DNA of 18,980 nt, taken from assembly GCA_017501125.1 (NCBI GenBank), contig JAFVXN010000212.1:1-18980 (forward strand), in the 5' to 3' direction. The first letter of the stretch is position 1, and each line of letters begins with the position of its first letter. The position numbers were made by a program, and so were the translations under genes. Below the pieces are notes generated by a model. The model did no database searches, was not told the DNA's origin, and saw only the letters and a list, made by a program, of their open reading frames with translations. Of this stretch, positions 8,083-15,400 are shown in pieces. This DNA comes from Clostridia bacterium (GTDB taxonomy: Bacteria; Bacillota; Clostridia; Christensenellales; Borkfalkiaceae).

Positions 8083-9101
8083 TCGTCCACGTAGCCGTTA
8101 GGATTCTTGCTTTGCCAGTTCCACTGGTGGGCGCACATCTCCTCGATGCCGTATTTCGCCGTCCAGCCAAGCCCTTCTTTCGCTTTGTCGGGGGAGGCGT
8201 AGCACGCCGCGATGTCGCCCGGACGACGGGGACAGATTTTGTAAGGGAGTTTCTTGCCGCATGCCTTTTCAAACGCCGCAATCATCTCCAACACGCTGTA
8301 CCCTCTACCCGTGCCGAGGTTGTAGATGTGCACGCCGCTTTGGGTGATTTTTTCAATCGCCGCGACGTGGCCTTTCGCCAAATCGACGACGTGGATATAG
8401 TCGCGTACGCCCGTGCCGTCAGGGGTGTCGTAATCGTTGCCGAATACGTTAATGGAAGGCAATCTCCCGCACGCTACCTGCGCCACGAAAGGCATCAAAT
8501 TGTTGGGGATACCCTTCGGGTCTTCCCCGATATCCCCACTCTCGTGTGCCCCGACGGGATTGAAATATCTAAGCAGAATAATCGTCCAAGCGTTGTCCGC
8601 CTTGTAGACGTCCTGCATAATGTTTTCCATCATCAATTTCGTCGCCCCGTAAGGGTTGGTCGTAGACAACGGGCAATCCTCGTCGAGGGGCAGGCGCACG
8701 GGATCTCCGTACACCGTCGCGCTGGACGAGAAGATAATCTTCTTCACGTTGAATTTCTCCATCACGCGAAGGAGGGTGACCGTGCCACCGATATTGTTCT
8801 CGTAGTATTTCAAAGGCAAACGGCAACTTTCCCCTACCGCCTTCAACGCGGCAAAGTGAATAACCGCCGAGAAGGTATGCGCCGAAAATATCTTTTCCAA
8901 CGCCTTTTCGTCACGAATATCCGCCTCGTAAAAAATCGCGCTCTTGCCCGTCAATTTTTCCACGCGGCGAAGGCTCTCTTTCGAGGAATTGTCCAAGTTG
9001 TCTACCACGACTACGTCGTAGCCCAAAGAAAGCAATTCAAGCGTCGTATGCGAGCCGATGTAGCCGCAACCGCCAGTCACCAAAATCGTCTGCTTTTGCA
9101 T
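8079..9101 (-). CDS. galE: UDP-glucose 4-epimerase
   Basis: This is a 340-residue short-chain dehydrogenase/reductase that interconverts UDP-glucose and UDP-galactose (often also the N-acetyl forms). It opens with the NAD-binding ILVTGGCGYIGSHT (6-19) and has the catalytic SSSATVYG (125-132) and YGATK (Y151, K155). RYFNPVGAHESGDIGEDPKGIPNNL and the late RRPGDIAACYA are typical GalE segments. The start is the ATG at 9101, preceded by AAGGAGGA. An in-frame extension upstream to 9251 is out of character for the family and overlaps the preceding gene. The gap from that gene is 5 nt, and the ribosome binding site lies inside its end. It may supply UDP-GalNAc or UDP-Gal for surface glycans such as those made by the pgl-type operon. 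Confidence 0.96.
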   Translation of the reverse strand: MQKQTILVTGGCGYIGSHTTLELLSLGYDVVVVDNLDNSSKESLRRVEKLTGKSAIFYEADIRDEKALEKIFSAHTFSAVIHFAALKAVGESCRLPLKYYENNIGGTVTLLRVMEKFNVKKIIFSSSATVYGDPVRLPLDEDCPLSTTNPYGATKLMMENIMQDVYKADNAWTIILLRYFNPVGAHESGDIGEDPKGIPNNLMPFVAQVACGRLPSINVFGNDYDTPDGTGVRDYIHVVDLAKGHVAAIEKITQSGVHIYNLGTGRGYSVLEMIAAFEKACGKKLPYKICPRRPGDIAACYASPDKAKEGLGWTAKYGIEEMCAHQWNWQSKNPNGYVDE

Positions 9102-9106
9102 AAAAA

Positions 9107-10372
9107 TCAATCCTCCTTGGTATCTTGTACCCGACAACTGCGCACCTTTTGCACCTGTTGTCTGCTTGCTTTTACTACTTTTATCTCCACACCTTTGAAG
9201 GTGAGCGTTTCGCCGATGGGCGGTATGCCGCCGTACTCCTCCGTCACCCAACCGCCTACGGTGTTGGCGTCGAAGTTCTCATCCTCTTCTTCCATATCGT
9301 AAAGGGCGAAGAATTCGGCAAGTTCGCACTTCCCGTCTACCCAGTACTCGCCGTCGGCAATCTTGCCAAAGAAGACCTCTTCTTCGTCGTGTTCGTCCCA
9401 AATGTCGCCCACGAGTTCCTCTAAAACGTCCTCCAGCGTGACGATACCGACCAGACCGCCGTATTCGTCACTCACGACCGCCATATGCACCTTCGCCTTT
9501 TGCAACTGTTTAAGCAACGTCGAGATGCGGGTGTATTCCGTCGTGAAGACTATCTCTTGCACGCACGAGGTCACGTCCTTATCGCCACGAAGATAGGAAA
9601 GGAAAAAGTCGCGCTCGTGTATCAAGCCTACCACGTTGTCGATACTGCCTTCGTAGACGGGCAATCGGGAATAGCCGCAGGATCTAAACGTCTCGCAGAC
9701 GTCCTCCATCGTCGACCTCTTGTCAACGGCAATAACGTCCACGCGAGGAACTAAAATGTCCTCCACCTTCAAATCGTCGAATTCCAAAGCGGAACGAACG
9801 AGTTCGCTTTCGTCCTCTTTAAGGGTGCCGACTTCCTCTGCCTCGTCGACGAGAGAGAGCAATTCTTCGTCCGTGACCGACTCGTCTTTCTTTAAGCGGA
9901 ATATGATTGCAAGCAACTTTTTATAGCCACTAAAAATCCAACTGACGGGCACGAGAATCCAGTAGAATAACTGCATCAGCGGATAGAGCAAAAAGCACAT
10001 TTTTTCAGGATATACGCTGGCAAAATATTTGGGGGTTATCTCCCCGAATATAAGCACAGCCACCGTCAAAACCGCCGTCGATAACGTGGTCGCCAAATCC
10101 GCGTTGTCTACGATTAATTTCGCAAACAAAACCGTGCCGAGCGCCGACGCCGTTAAGTTGACGATATTGTTGCCGATTAAAATCGCCGTGATTAGTTTGT
10201 CGTACTTATCGTCGGCAAAAGCGAGCACCCTTTTCGCGTGCTTTTTTCCAAGCGACACGAAACTCTTTAACTTGATTTTATTGACGCAAGAAAACGCCGT
10301 CTCCGTCGCCGAAAAAAAGCCCGACAACAAAATTAACACGACGATGACTATCGTCAATCCTATTAGGTCCAT
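9107..10372 (-). CDS. CNNM/CorC-HlyC family membrane protein with CBS pair
   Basis: This 421-residue integral membrane protein belongs to the CNNM (DUF21) family, linked to Mg2+ or Na+ handling and often annotated as hemolysin or CorC. In order it has: the membrane domain, with SGFFSATETAFS (about 17-28), IGNNIVN and FGEITPKYFASVYPE; a CBS pair starting at EDILVPRVDVIAVD; and the C-terminal CorC_HlyC domain, with YWVDGK, FDANTVGGWVTEEYG and FKGVEIKV. I set the start at 10372 because GGAGGA lies 5-6 nt upstream. In-frame ATGs further upstream fall within or next to the promoter at 10416-10444. It is the first gene of an operon running through galE, the protease and the Fe-S genes. The transported ion is not decided by the sequence. 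Confidence 0.92.
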   Translation of the reverse strand: MDLIGLTIVIVVLILLSGFFSATETAFSCVNKIKLKSFVSLGKKHAKRVLAFADDKYDKLITAILIGNNIVNLTASALGTVLFAKLIVDNADLATTLSTAVLTVAVLIFGEITPKYFASVYPEKMCFLLYPLMQLFYWILVPVSWIFSGYKKLLAIIFRLKKDESVTDEELLSLVDEAEEVGTLKEDESELVRSALEFDDLKVEDILVPRVDVIAVDKRSTMEDVCETFRSCGYSRLPVYEGSIDNVVGLIHERDFFLSYLRGDKDVTSCVQEIVFTTEYTRISTLLKQLQKAKVHMAVVSDEYGGLVGIVTLEDVLEELVGDIWDEHDEEEVFFGKIADGEYWVDGKCELAEFFALYDMEEEDENFDANTVGGWVTEEYGGIPPIGETLTFKGVEIKVVKASRQQVQKVRSCRVQDTKED

Positions 10373-10415
10373 ATCTCCTCCGTACACAAGGGCGTTTTCG
10401 CCCATATTGACTGTT

Positions 10416-10444
10416 ATTATACTATATTCACGCACGTTTGTCAA
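10416..10444 (-). promoter_or_regulatory. Sigma-A promoter of the CNNM-galE-Fe-S-aminopeptidase operon
   Basis: On the minus strand TTGACA (10444-10439), a 17-nt spacer and TATAAT (10421-10416) match the consensus exactly. The predicted start is near 10409, leaving a leader of about 37 nt with GGAGGA before the ATG at 10372. It rules out the longer in-frame start at 10444. Confidence 0.88.
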
Positions 10445-10671
10445 TACGCGCGAGGGGATTAGAATCTTGTTTTTTGCATTTTTTATATATCAATATAAAA
10501 CCGCATTGTTGCAATTCTTTTTTTTCGGCGAGCCGTTTTTATAATTTTTTTACCGTGTCCAGCCTGCAAAAAAGCCGTTTTACCCCACCCGTGTACGAGT
10601 TGAAAGGCATAATTTGCCGTCAAATGCACCTCAAAAATCCAACGAAAAATGAACAACGAAGAAAAAAACCC
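10445..10671. other. Non-coding part of the 383-nt divergent intergenic region
   Basis: Between the two divergent promoters I see no credible gene. The sequence is rich in T and A runs (10464-10480, 10519-10527, 10540-10551). An imperfect three-segment hairpin spans 10591-10629: GTGTA with TGCAC, TTGA with TCAA, and GGCA with TGCC around a TAATT loop. No T-tract follows it on either strand, so it is not an obvious terminator. Its function is unknown. Confidence 0.5.
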
Positions 10672-10700
10672 TTGACAAGGACGAAAAAAAGGTTTATAAT
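10672..10700 (+). promoter_or_regulatory. Sigma-A promoter of the metY-metA operon
   Basis: TTGACA (10672-10677), a 17-nt spacer and TATAAT (10695-10700) match the consensus exactly. Transcription would start near 10707, about 49 nt before metY. That leader is too short for a SAM riboswitch, so control would have to act through another route, such as the near-palindrome at 10711-10730. Confidence 0.88.
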
Positions 10701-10710
10701 GGTGATTAAC

Positions 10711-10730
10711 TTGTAAAATTTATTTTACAA
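10711..10730. promoter_or_regulatory. Near-palindrome just after the metY start site, possible operator
   Basis: Two perfect 8-nt arms, TTGTAAAA and TTTTACAA, flank the 4-nt centre TTTA. The element lies about +5 to +24 relative to the predicted transcription start, where a bound repressor would block initiation or escape. As RNA it could only form a weak AT-rich hairpin with no T-tract after it. The regulator is unknown; the arm layout is longer than the 18-bp Rex site. Operator function is an inference. Confidence 0.5.
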
Positions 10731-10755
10731 AAACCTATTTTTCGAGGACGTCATC

Positions 10756-12045
10756 ATGGACAAAAAGAATTTTCAAATCGAAACGAAATGCGTGCAAGGC
10801 GGCTACACCCCTGGCAACGGCGAACCTAGACAGGTGCCTATCATCCAAAGCACCACCTTCAAATATGCGACCAGCGAGGACATGGGAAAACTGTTCGACT
10901 TAGAGGCGAGCGGTTATTTCTACTCCCGTTTGCAAAACCCCACCTGCGATACCGTCGCGGCTAAAATCTGCGAGTTGGAGGGCGGTACGGCGGCTATGCT
11001 TACCTCTTCTGGGCAAGCGGCTTCCTTCTTTTCCATCTTCAACCTTGCTTCCTGCGGCGATCATATCGTATGCTCTACCGCACTCTACGGCGGCACCTAC
11101 AACCTTTTCGCCGTCACCTTAAAACGTATGGGTATCTCCTTTACCTTCGTCGACCCCGATTGCACCGTAGAGGAATTGAACGCAGCGTTCCAACCCAACA
11201 CGAAAGCCGTCTTCGGCGAGACGGTTGCCAACCCTGCGTTGACCGTCTTTGATTTTGAGAAATTCGCCACCGCGGCACACGCGCACGGCGTTCCTCTTAT
11301 TATCGACAACACTTTCGCGACCCCCGTCAACTGCCGTCCTTTCGAGCACGGCGCCGATATCGTCACCCACTCCACCACCAAGTATATGGACGGGCACGAC
11401 TCAGCCGTCGGTGGCTGTATCGTCGACAGCGGTAAATTCGACTGGATGGCGCACGCGGAGAAATTCCCTGGGCTGTGCACCCCTGACGAGAGTTATCACG
11501 GAATCACCTACGCGGAAAAATTCGGCAAAGAAGGCGCTTTTATCACCAAATGCACGGCGCAACTTATGCGCGACTTCGGGTGCTGTCAATCCCCTCAAAG
11601 CGCCTACTATCTCAACCTCGGGCTCGAAAGCCTTCACATACGTATGGAAAGACATTGTCTCAACGCGCAAAAGGTGGCTGAGTTCCTTGAAAACCACGAA
11701 AAAATCGCTTGGGTTAACTTCCCTGGCTTGAAATCCAACAAATACTACGATTTGGCGCAAAAGTATATGCCCAAAGGCACCTGCGGCGTCGTATCCTTCG
11801 GCGTTAAGGGCGGCAGACAAGCGGCGGAAACGGTCATGAAAAACCTGCGCCTTATCGCCATCGAAACGCACGTAGCGGACGCGAGAAGTTGCTGTCTCCA
11901 CCCCGCTAACGCGACCCATAGACAAATGAACGACGAAGAATTGCTGGCGGCTGGTATCCCTGGCGATCTTATCCGTCTTTCCTGCGGACTTGAGAGTTAT
12001 CAAGACCTCATCGCCGATATCGAACAAGCACTTACCAACGTATAA
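10756..12045 (+). CDS. metY: O-acetylhomoserine sulfhydrylase (aminocarboxypropyltransferase)
   Basis: This 429-residue PLP enzyme of the Cys/Met metabolism family makes homocysteine from O-acetylhomoserine and sulfide in one step. Visible are YFYSRLQNPT (54-63, the tyrosine and arginine that contact PLP phosphate), SSGQAASFF (84-92), DNTFATP with the PLP Asp (D184), and the Schiff-base lysine in HSTTKYMDGH (K209). RSCCLHPANATHRQ and LIRLSCGLES near the C-terminus are typical of MetY. The length of about 430 residues fits MetY, whereas cystathionine gamma-synthases are shorter, near 380. GAGGA lies 8 nt before the ATG. It is followed 18 nt later by metA, which makes its substrate. Confidence 0.95.
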   Translation: MDKKNFQIETKCVQGGYTPGNGEPRQVPIIQSTTFKYATSEDMGKLFDLEASGYFYSRLQNPTCDTVAAKICELEGGTAAMLTSSGQAASFFSIFNLASCGDHIVCSTALYGGTYNLFAVTLKRMGISFTFVDPDCTVEELNAAFQPNTKAVFGETVANPALTVFDFEKFATAAHAHGVPLIIDNTFATPVNCRPFEHGADIVTHSTTKYMDGHDSAVGGCIVDSGKFDWMAHAEKFPGLCTPDESYHGITYAEKFGKEGAFITKCTAQLMRDFGCCQSPQSAYYLNLGLESLHIRMERHCLNAQKVAEFLENHEKIAWVNFPGLKSNKYYDLAQKYMPKGTCGVVSFGVKGGRQAAETVMKNLRLIAIETHVADARSCCLHPANATHRQMNDEELLAAGIPGDLIRLSCGLESYQDLIADIEQALTNV

Positions 12046-12063
12046 TTAGTATAAGGAATCCCT

Positions 12064-12990
12064 ATGCCTATTAAAATCCCCAACAATCTTCCTGCGGTCA
12101 AGACCTTGCAGAGCGAAAACATCTTCGTTATGACGGAGACGCGCGCTATCTCGCAAGACATCCGTCCGCTGAAGATACTCATCCTCAACTTAATGCCGAA
12201 AAAGATAGAGACGGAGACGCAACTCGCGCGTGTACTCGGCAACACCCCTTTGCAGGTGGAGATGGAACTTATCCATACCAAATCCCACCAGTCGAAGAAC
12301 GTCGCCGAGGAGCATTTGCTCGCCTTCTACAAGACCTTTGACGAGGTCAAACACCAGAAATTCGACGGCATGAGTATCACGGGTGCGCCTGTGGAGCATA
12401 TGGTTTTTGAAGAAGTAGAATACTGGCAGGAACTTTGCGAGATTATGGAGTGGAGCAAGGAGAACGTCCACAGCACCTTCCATATTTGTTGGGGGGCACA
12501 GGCGGGGCTCTATTACCACTACGGTATCCCCAAAAAGCCCGTGCCTGAAAAATTGTTCGGCGTATTCCCCCACGAGGTGGAATATAAGCAATCTATCCTT
12601 TTCCGTGGCTTTGACGATACCTTCTACGTGCCTCAATCCAGACACACGACGGTGGAACGAGAGGATATCGAAAAAGTGCCCGCCCTCAAAATCTTAGCCT
12701 CCTCCAAGGAGACGGGCGTATACGCTATCTCCTCTAAAAACGGAAGACAAATCTTTATCACGGGGCACTCTGAATACGACGCGGACACCTTGAAGAACGA
12801 ATATTTGCGCGACTTGTCGCAAGGCAAGCCTATCTCCAAGCCCGTCAACTACTTCGAAAACGACGACGAGACAAAACCGCCCGTCGTATCTTGGAGGGCA
12901 CACGCCAACCTTTTGTATAGCAACTGGCTCAACTATTTCGTATACCAAAGCACCCCTTACGACGTACAACAAGTTCACGACGAACAATAA
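12064..12990 (+). CDS. metA: Homoserine O-acyltransferase MetA, probably acetyl-CoA specific
   Basis: This 308-residue enzyme acylates homoserine, the committed step of methionine synthesis. The catalytic Cys is in FHICWGAQAGLYYHYG (C142), and the His-Glu pair is in TGHSEYD (H235, E237). Residue 111, in ITGAPVEHM, is Glu. In the MetA family Glu at this position goes with acetyl-CoA use and Gly with succinyl-CoA use, so this should be a homoserine acetyltransferase despite the common succinyltransferase name. That agrees with metY next to it, which uses O-acetylhomoserine. AAGGAA lies before the ATG, 18 nt after the metY stop. Length is standard for the family. Confidence 0.96.
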   Translation: MPIKIPNNLPAVKTLQSENIFVMTETRAISQDIRPLKILILNLMPKKIETETQLARVLGNTPLQVEMELIHTKSHQSKNVAEEHLLAFYKTFDEVKHQKFDGMSITGAPVEHMVFEEVEYWQELCEIMEWSKENVHSTFHICWGAQAGLYYHYGIPKKPVPEKLFGVFPHEVEYKQSILFRGFDDTFYVPQSRHTTVEREDIEKVPALKILASSKETGVYAISSKNGRQIFITGHSEYDADTLKNEYLRDLSQGKPISKPVNYFENDDETKPPVVSWRAHANLLYSNWLNYFVYQSTPYDVQQVHDEQ

Positions 12991-13031
12991 TCGTCTACCC
13001 TATTATCCTATGACTACAAGGAGGTACTACC

Positions 13032-13679
13032 ATGAAAAAACCTACATCTAAGCGTTGGATTGTAATTGCGTCCGTGCTCGGCGCGCTCGTCGGCGGCATA
13101 TTGCTCAGCGGGTGCGAAGGGGAAAGCGTTTTTGAAGACGTCACCTGTACTATGGACAACGGCGCCACCTACAACTGTTCCGAAGGCGAATACGGCTGTG
13201 GTGGCGACGCCTACAACTGCAACGAGGAAGGCGACTGCATGGCTTGCTTTGAGAACGATTGCTTGGGTGGCTGTGCTAACTGCATCTCCAACTGTACGGA
13301 TAGTTGCGTCGATGCAAATTGCAATACGGGCGACTGTACGGGCGTAGGCGGTGTCACCTTGGAAGAAGGCAGAGATTATACCATCGTAGGCGATTTGCAG
13401 GTCCTTTCCTTCGACGGCACTAATTTCCAGTGTCGCTATAGGATTAATCTTAATTTCGACGTCAAAAAGTATCGTCGCTACGACGTGAGGTTTGCCCTGA
13501 GGCAAAAGTCCCACTTCGACAAATACGCCTCTTTTACCGATATCGTACAAGGAGACGACAGATACACCTCTTTTAACTACGACGTAGATTTCGAAATCAC
13601 TATCTCCGAATCCCTGCAAGGCTGGGTTTCGAGCACCAGCGACGTATACCTCGACCTCGTCGACATAAGAGCGTACTGA
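13032..13679 (+). CDS. Cysteine-rich lipoprotein of unknown function
   Basis: I do not recognise this 215-residue protein. It has a basic N-terminus, a hydrophobic h-region (about 10-25) and a clear lipobox LLSGC, so it should be lipidated on C28 and held on the outer face of the membrane. Residues 39-102 hold 13 cysteines (39, 49, 56, 63, 69, 72, 77, 81, 84, 88, 92, 97, 102) among Asn, Asp, Glu and Gly. One more is at C134. The rest (105-215) looks like a beta-rich domain with few helix formers. The cysteines could form disulfides or bind metal; the sequence does not decide. The start has AAGGAGG at 13018-13024, 7 nt upstream. It lies 41 nt after metA with no promoter or terminator between, and 1 nt before the Lgt-like gene. 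Confidence 0.85.
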   Translation: MKKPTSKRWIVIASVLGALVGGILLSGCEGESVFEDVTCTMDNGATYNCSEGEYGCGGDAYNCNEEGDCMACFENDCLGGCANCISNCTDSCVDANCNTGDCTGVGGVTLEEGRDYTIVGDLQVLSFDGTNFQCRYRINLNFDVKKYRRYDVRFALRQKSHFDKYASFTDIVQGDDRYTSFNYDVDFEITISESLQGWVSSTSDVYLDLVDIRAY

Positions 13680-13680
13680 T

Positions 13681-14676
13681 ATGTTTAGATCTTTCAAAAT
13701 CGGCCCCATCACTATCCCCATGTACGGGTTGATGGTCGTCGTAGGGCTTATCGCCTTTACCATCGTCACGATCCTTACCCTCGAAAAAAGGGAAAAAACG
13801 GACAAGAGAACGACCAACAATCTACTCCTCGTCTGCGCGGGCGGTGCACTCGCTCTCTATGCGTTTGCTTACCTGTTCAACGCCCTTTTCCACTCCATCG
13901 CAAAAGGTGCGATTACCTTTGGTGGTATCACGTGGCTGGGCGGTGTATTGGGTGCCTTCCCGACGATGGTCGTACTTATCCATTTCTTCTGCCCAAGGCT
14001 GAAAGGGAACGCGCTGTTCTATTTTAACCTGCTCGTCCCTGCCATCGTTTTGGGGCACGCCTTTGGAAGAATCGGCTGTTTCCTCGGCGGTTGTTGCTAC
14101 GGTATGAAGACGGACACTATCTTCGGTGTCGTCTTCCCTCCGCATAGCCCTGCCGCACACGCGCACTTTGAGGTCTGCACGGGGCAATCTAGCCTGCCCG
14201 TCTTCCCCACGCAACTCTACGAGGCAATCTTTGAGTTCTTACTCTTTGCCTTTATGATGATTTTCTATAAGAAGTGTCGAAAAAATTTCCTCGTCATCTA
14301 CGCGTTCGCCTACGGCACCTTCCGCTTTTTGCTGGAATTCTTACGCGACGACAACCGAGGCGGGACGGGTTTCTTCCTCTCCCCCTCGCAACTGATGAGC
14401 ATTATCTTAATTGCCGCAGGCGTGCTCATACTGCTGTATCAACAAGGGGTCGTCTTCAAACGGTTAAAGCAAAGAATGACACTGCGACAAAAAGAGGCGG
14501 AATCTGCCTACGTTAGGATTGACTCTAAGCGTGCGATTAGAAGAATTCAAAGCCTTTACGACAACGGAGGGCTCACCAAAGAGGAATATGAAGCCTTCAA
14601 AAAACGGCTTGAGGAAAATCTGCCCTCTAAAAAAGAGGACGTGCCGCCCGAGCCTATCCCCACTGAAAACGAATAA
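13681..14676 (+). CDS. Divergent Lgt-family prolipoprotein diacylglyceryl transferase with SHOCT-like tail
   Basis: This 331-residue polytopic membrane protein has the Lgt fold: IPMYGLMVVVG (12-22), GGITWLGGVLG (81-91), GHAFGRIGCFLGGCCYG (125-141), PTQLYE (176-181) and YGTFRFLLEFLR (211-222). Lgt attaches diacylglycerol to the lipobox Cys of prelipoproteins. The essential E. coli Arg143 and Tyr235 correspond to R130 and Y211 here. E. coli His103 and Asn146 positions are Leu86 and Cys133, so this is not a canonical Lgt. A soluble C-terminal extension includes IRRIQSLYDNGGLTKEEYEA (286-305), which resembles the SHOCT short domain. It starts 1 nt after the lipoprotein stop with no strong ribosome binding site, so it is probably translationally coupled. 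It could be a paralogue dedicated to that lipoprotein or the sole Lgt of a diverged lineage. Confidence 0.85.
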   Translation: MFRSFKIGPITIPMYGLMVVVGLIAFTIVTILTLEKREKTDKRTTNNLLLVCAGGALALYAFAYLFNALFHSIAKGAITFGGITWLGGVLGAFPTMVVLIHFFCPRLKGNALFYFNLLVPAIVLGHAFGRIGCFLGGCCYGMKTDTIFGVVFPPHSPAAHAHFEVCTGQSSLPVFPTQLYEAIFEFLLFAFMMIFYKKCRKNFLVIYAFAYGTFRFLLEFLRDDNRGGTGFFLSPSQLMSIILIAAGVLILLYQQGVVFKRLKQRMTLRQKEAESAYVRIDSKRAIRRIQSLYDNGGLTKEEYEAFKKRLEENLPSKKEDVPPEPIPTENE

Positions 14677-14678
14677 CA

Positions 14679-14712
14679 AAAAACACCGCTGCGATATCGC
14701 AACGGTGTTTTT
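14679..14712. terminator. Bidirectional intrinsic terminator between convergent operons
   Basis: Arms AAAAACACCG (14679-14688) and CGGTGTTTTT (14703-14712) pair perfectly, and the inner TGCGAT/ATCGCA (14690-14701) extends the stem with one mismatched pair between. The outer A/T ends supply T-tracts on both strands. It lies 2 nt after the Lgt-like stop and 4 nt before the tcdA stop, so it should stop both transcripts. Confidence 0.92.
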
Positions 14713-14716
14713 ATTA

Positions 14717-15400
14717 TTATTTCAACAAATCTTTGACGACCTCGCTTGCCAGCAAAAGCCCTGCCACGGGGGGCACGAAAGGAAGGCTGGCAGGGACGAC
14801 CTTTTCCCCGTCCGTGAGCCCTTTTTTCGGCTCCTCCTTCGAATAGACGACCTTGACCTCGTCCACGCCCTTGTCTTTTAGTTTCCTGCGCATTACGCGC
14901 GCCAAAGGACAGACGCTGGTCTTTTTGATATCCGCGACCTCAAACGCCGTACAATCCCACTTGTTGCCCGTGCCCATACACGAAATCACAGGCACGCCCG
15001 CACCCTTTGCCGCAACAATCAAGGCGACCTTGGCAGGTACGTCGTCGATGGCGTCCACCACGTAATCGTAAGCGGCAAAATCAAAGTCGTCACCCTCTTT
15101 ATAAAAGGCGGGATACACATCCACCACGATATGGGGATTGATATCTTTTGCGCGCGCTTTTGCCACCTCCGTCTTCAAAAGTCCTATCGTGGAATGCAGG
15201 GCGATAATTTGACGATTGAGATTGCTTATAGACACCCTATCTCCGTCGACCAACCCTATCCTGCCGACGCCTGCGCGGACAAGTGCCTCTACCACATAAC
15301 CGCCCACGCCACCGACACCAAAGACTGCGACCTTGGCGCTATTCAATTTTTGCAACCCTTCTTCTCCTACAAGCGGGAGCATACGGGAAAATTGCGTCAT
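14717..15400 (-). CDS. tcdA: tRNA threonylcarbamoyladenosine dehydratase (ThiF/E1-like family)
   Basis: This 227-residue E1-like enzyme is predicted to adenylate and cyclise the t6A modification of tRNA to ct6A. The nucleotide-binding AVFGVGGVGGYVVEAL (25-40) is followed by LVDGDRVSISNLNRQ (50-64, with D52 and the Asn-Asn-Arg set), the lysine in IGLLKTEVAK (K76), and DAIDDVPAK. GTGNKWDCTAFEVADI and CPLARVMRRKLK are TcdA/CsdL markers that separate it from ThiF and MoeB. It is shorter than the E. coli enzyme (about 268), lacking the C-terminal membrane-associated tail. The start overlaps the ATPase stop by 4 nt (ATGA), so it is co-translated with that gene; a functional link is not evident. Confidence 0.92.
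   Translation of the reverse strand: MTQFSRMLPLVGEEGLQKLNSAKVAVFGVGGVGGYVVEALVRAGVGRIGLVDGDRVSISNLNRQIIALHSTIGLLKTEVAKARAKDINPHIVVDVYPAFYKEGDDFDFAAYDYVVDAIDDVPAKVALIVAAKGAGVPVISCMGTGNKWDCTAFEVADIKKTSVCPLARVMRRKLKDKGVDEVKVVYSKEEPKKGLTDGEKVVPASLPFVPPVAGLLLASEVVKDLLK

Noticed and set aside
9102..9251. Longer GalE start giving a 390-residue protein
   Set aside because: The extra 50 residues overlap the end of the upstream gene, do not look like GalE and precede a good ribosome binding site and the normal MQKQTILVTGG start.
10438..10716. A 92-residue plus-strand frame in the divergent intergenic region
   Set aside because: It runs through the metY promoter, has no ribosome binding site and has a low-complexity translation, so it is treated as non-coding.
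10707..10755. SAM riboswitch upstream of metY
   Set aside because: Only about 49 nt separate the predicted transcription start from the ATG, too short for known SAM aptamers, and no S-box motifs are seen.
12190..12645. Long open frames opposite metA and other genes, for example a 151-residue minus-strand frame inside metA
   Set aside because: They are reverse or shifted readings of clearly conserved enzymes, have no ribosome binding sites and give no recognisable protein. The same holds for the long plus-strand frames opposite the dehydratase, galE and the ATPase.
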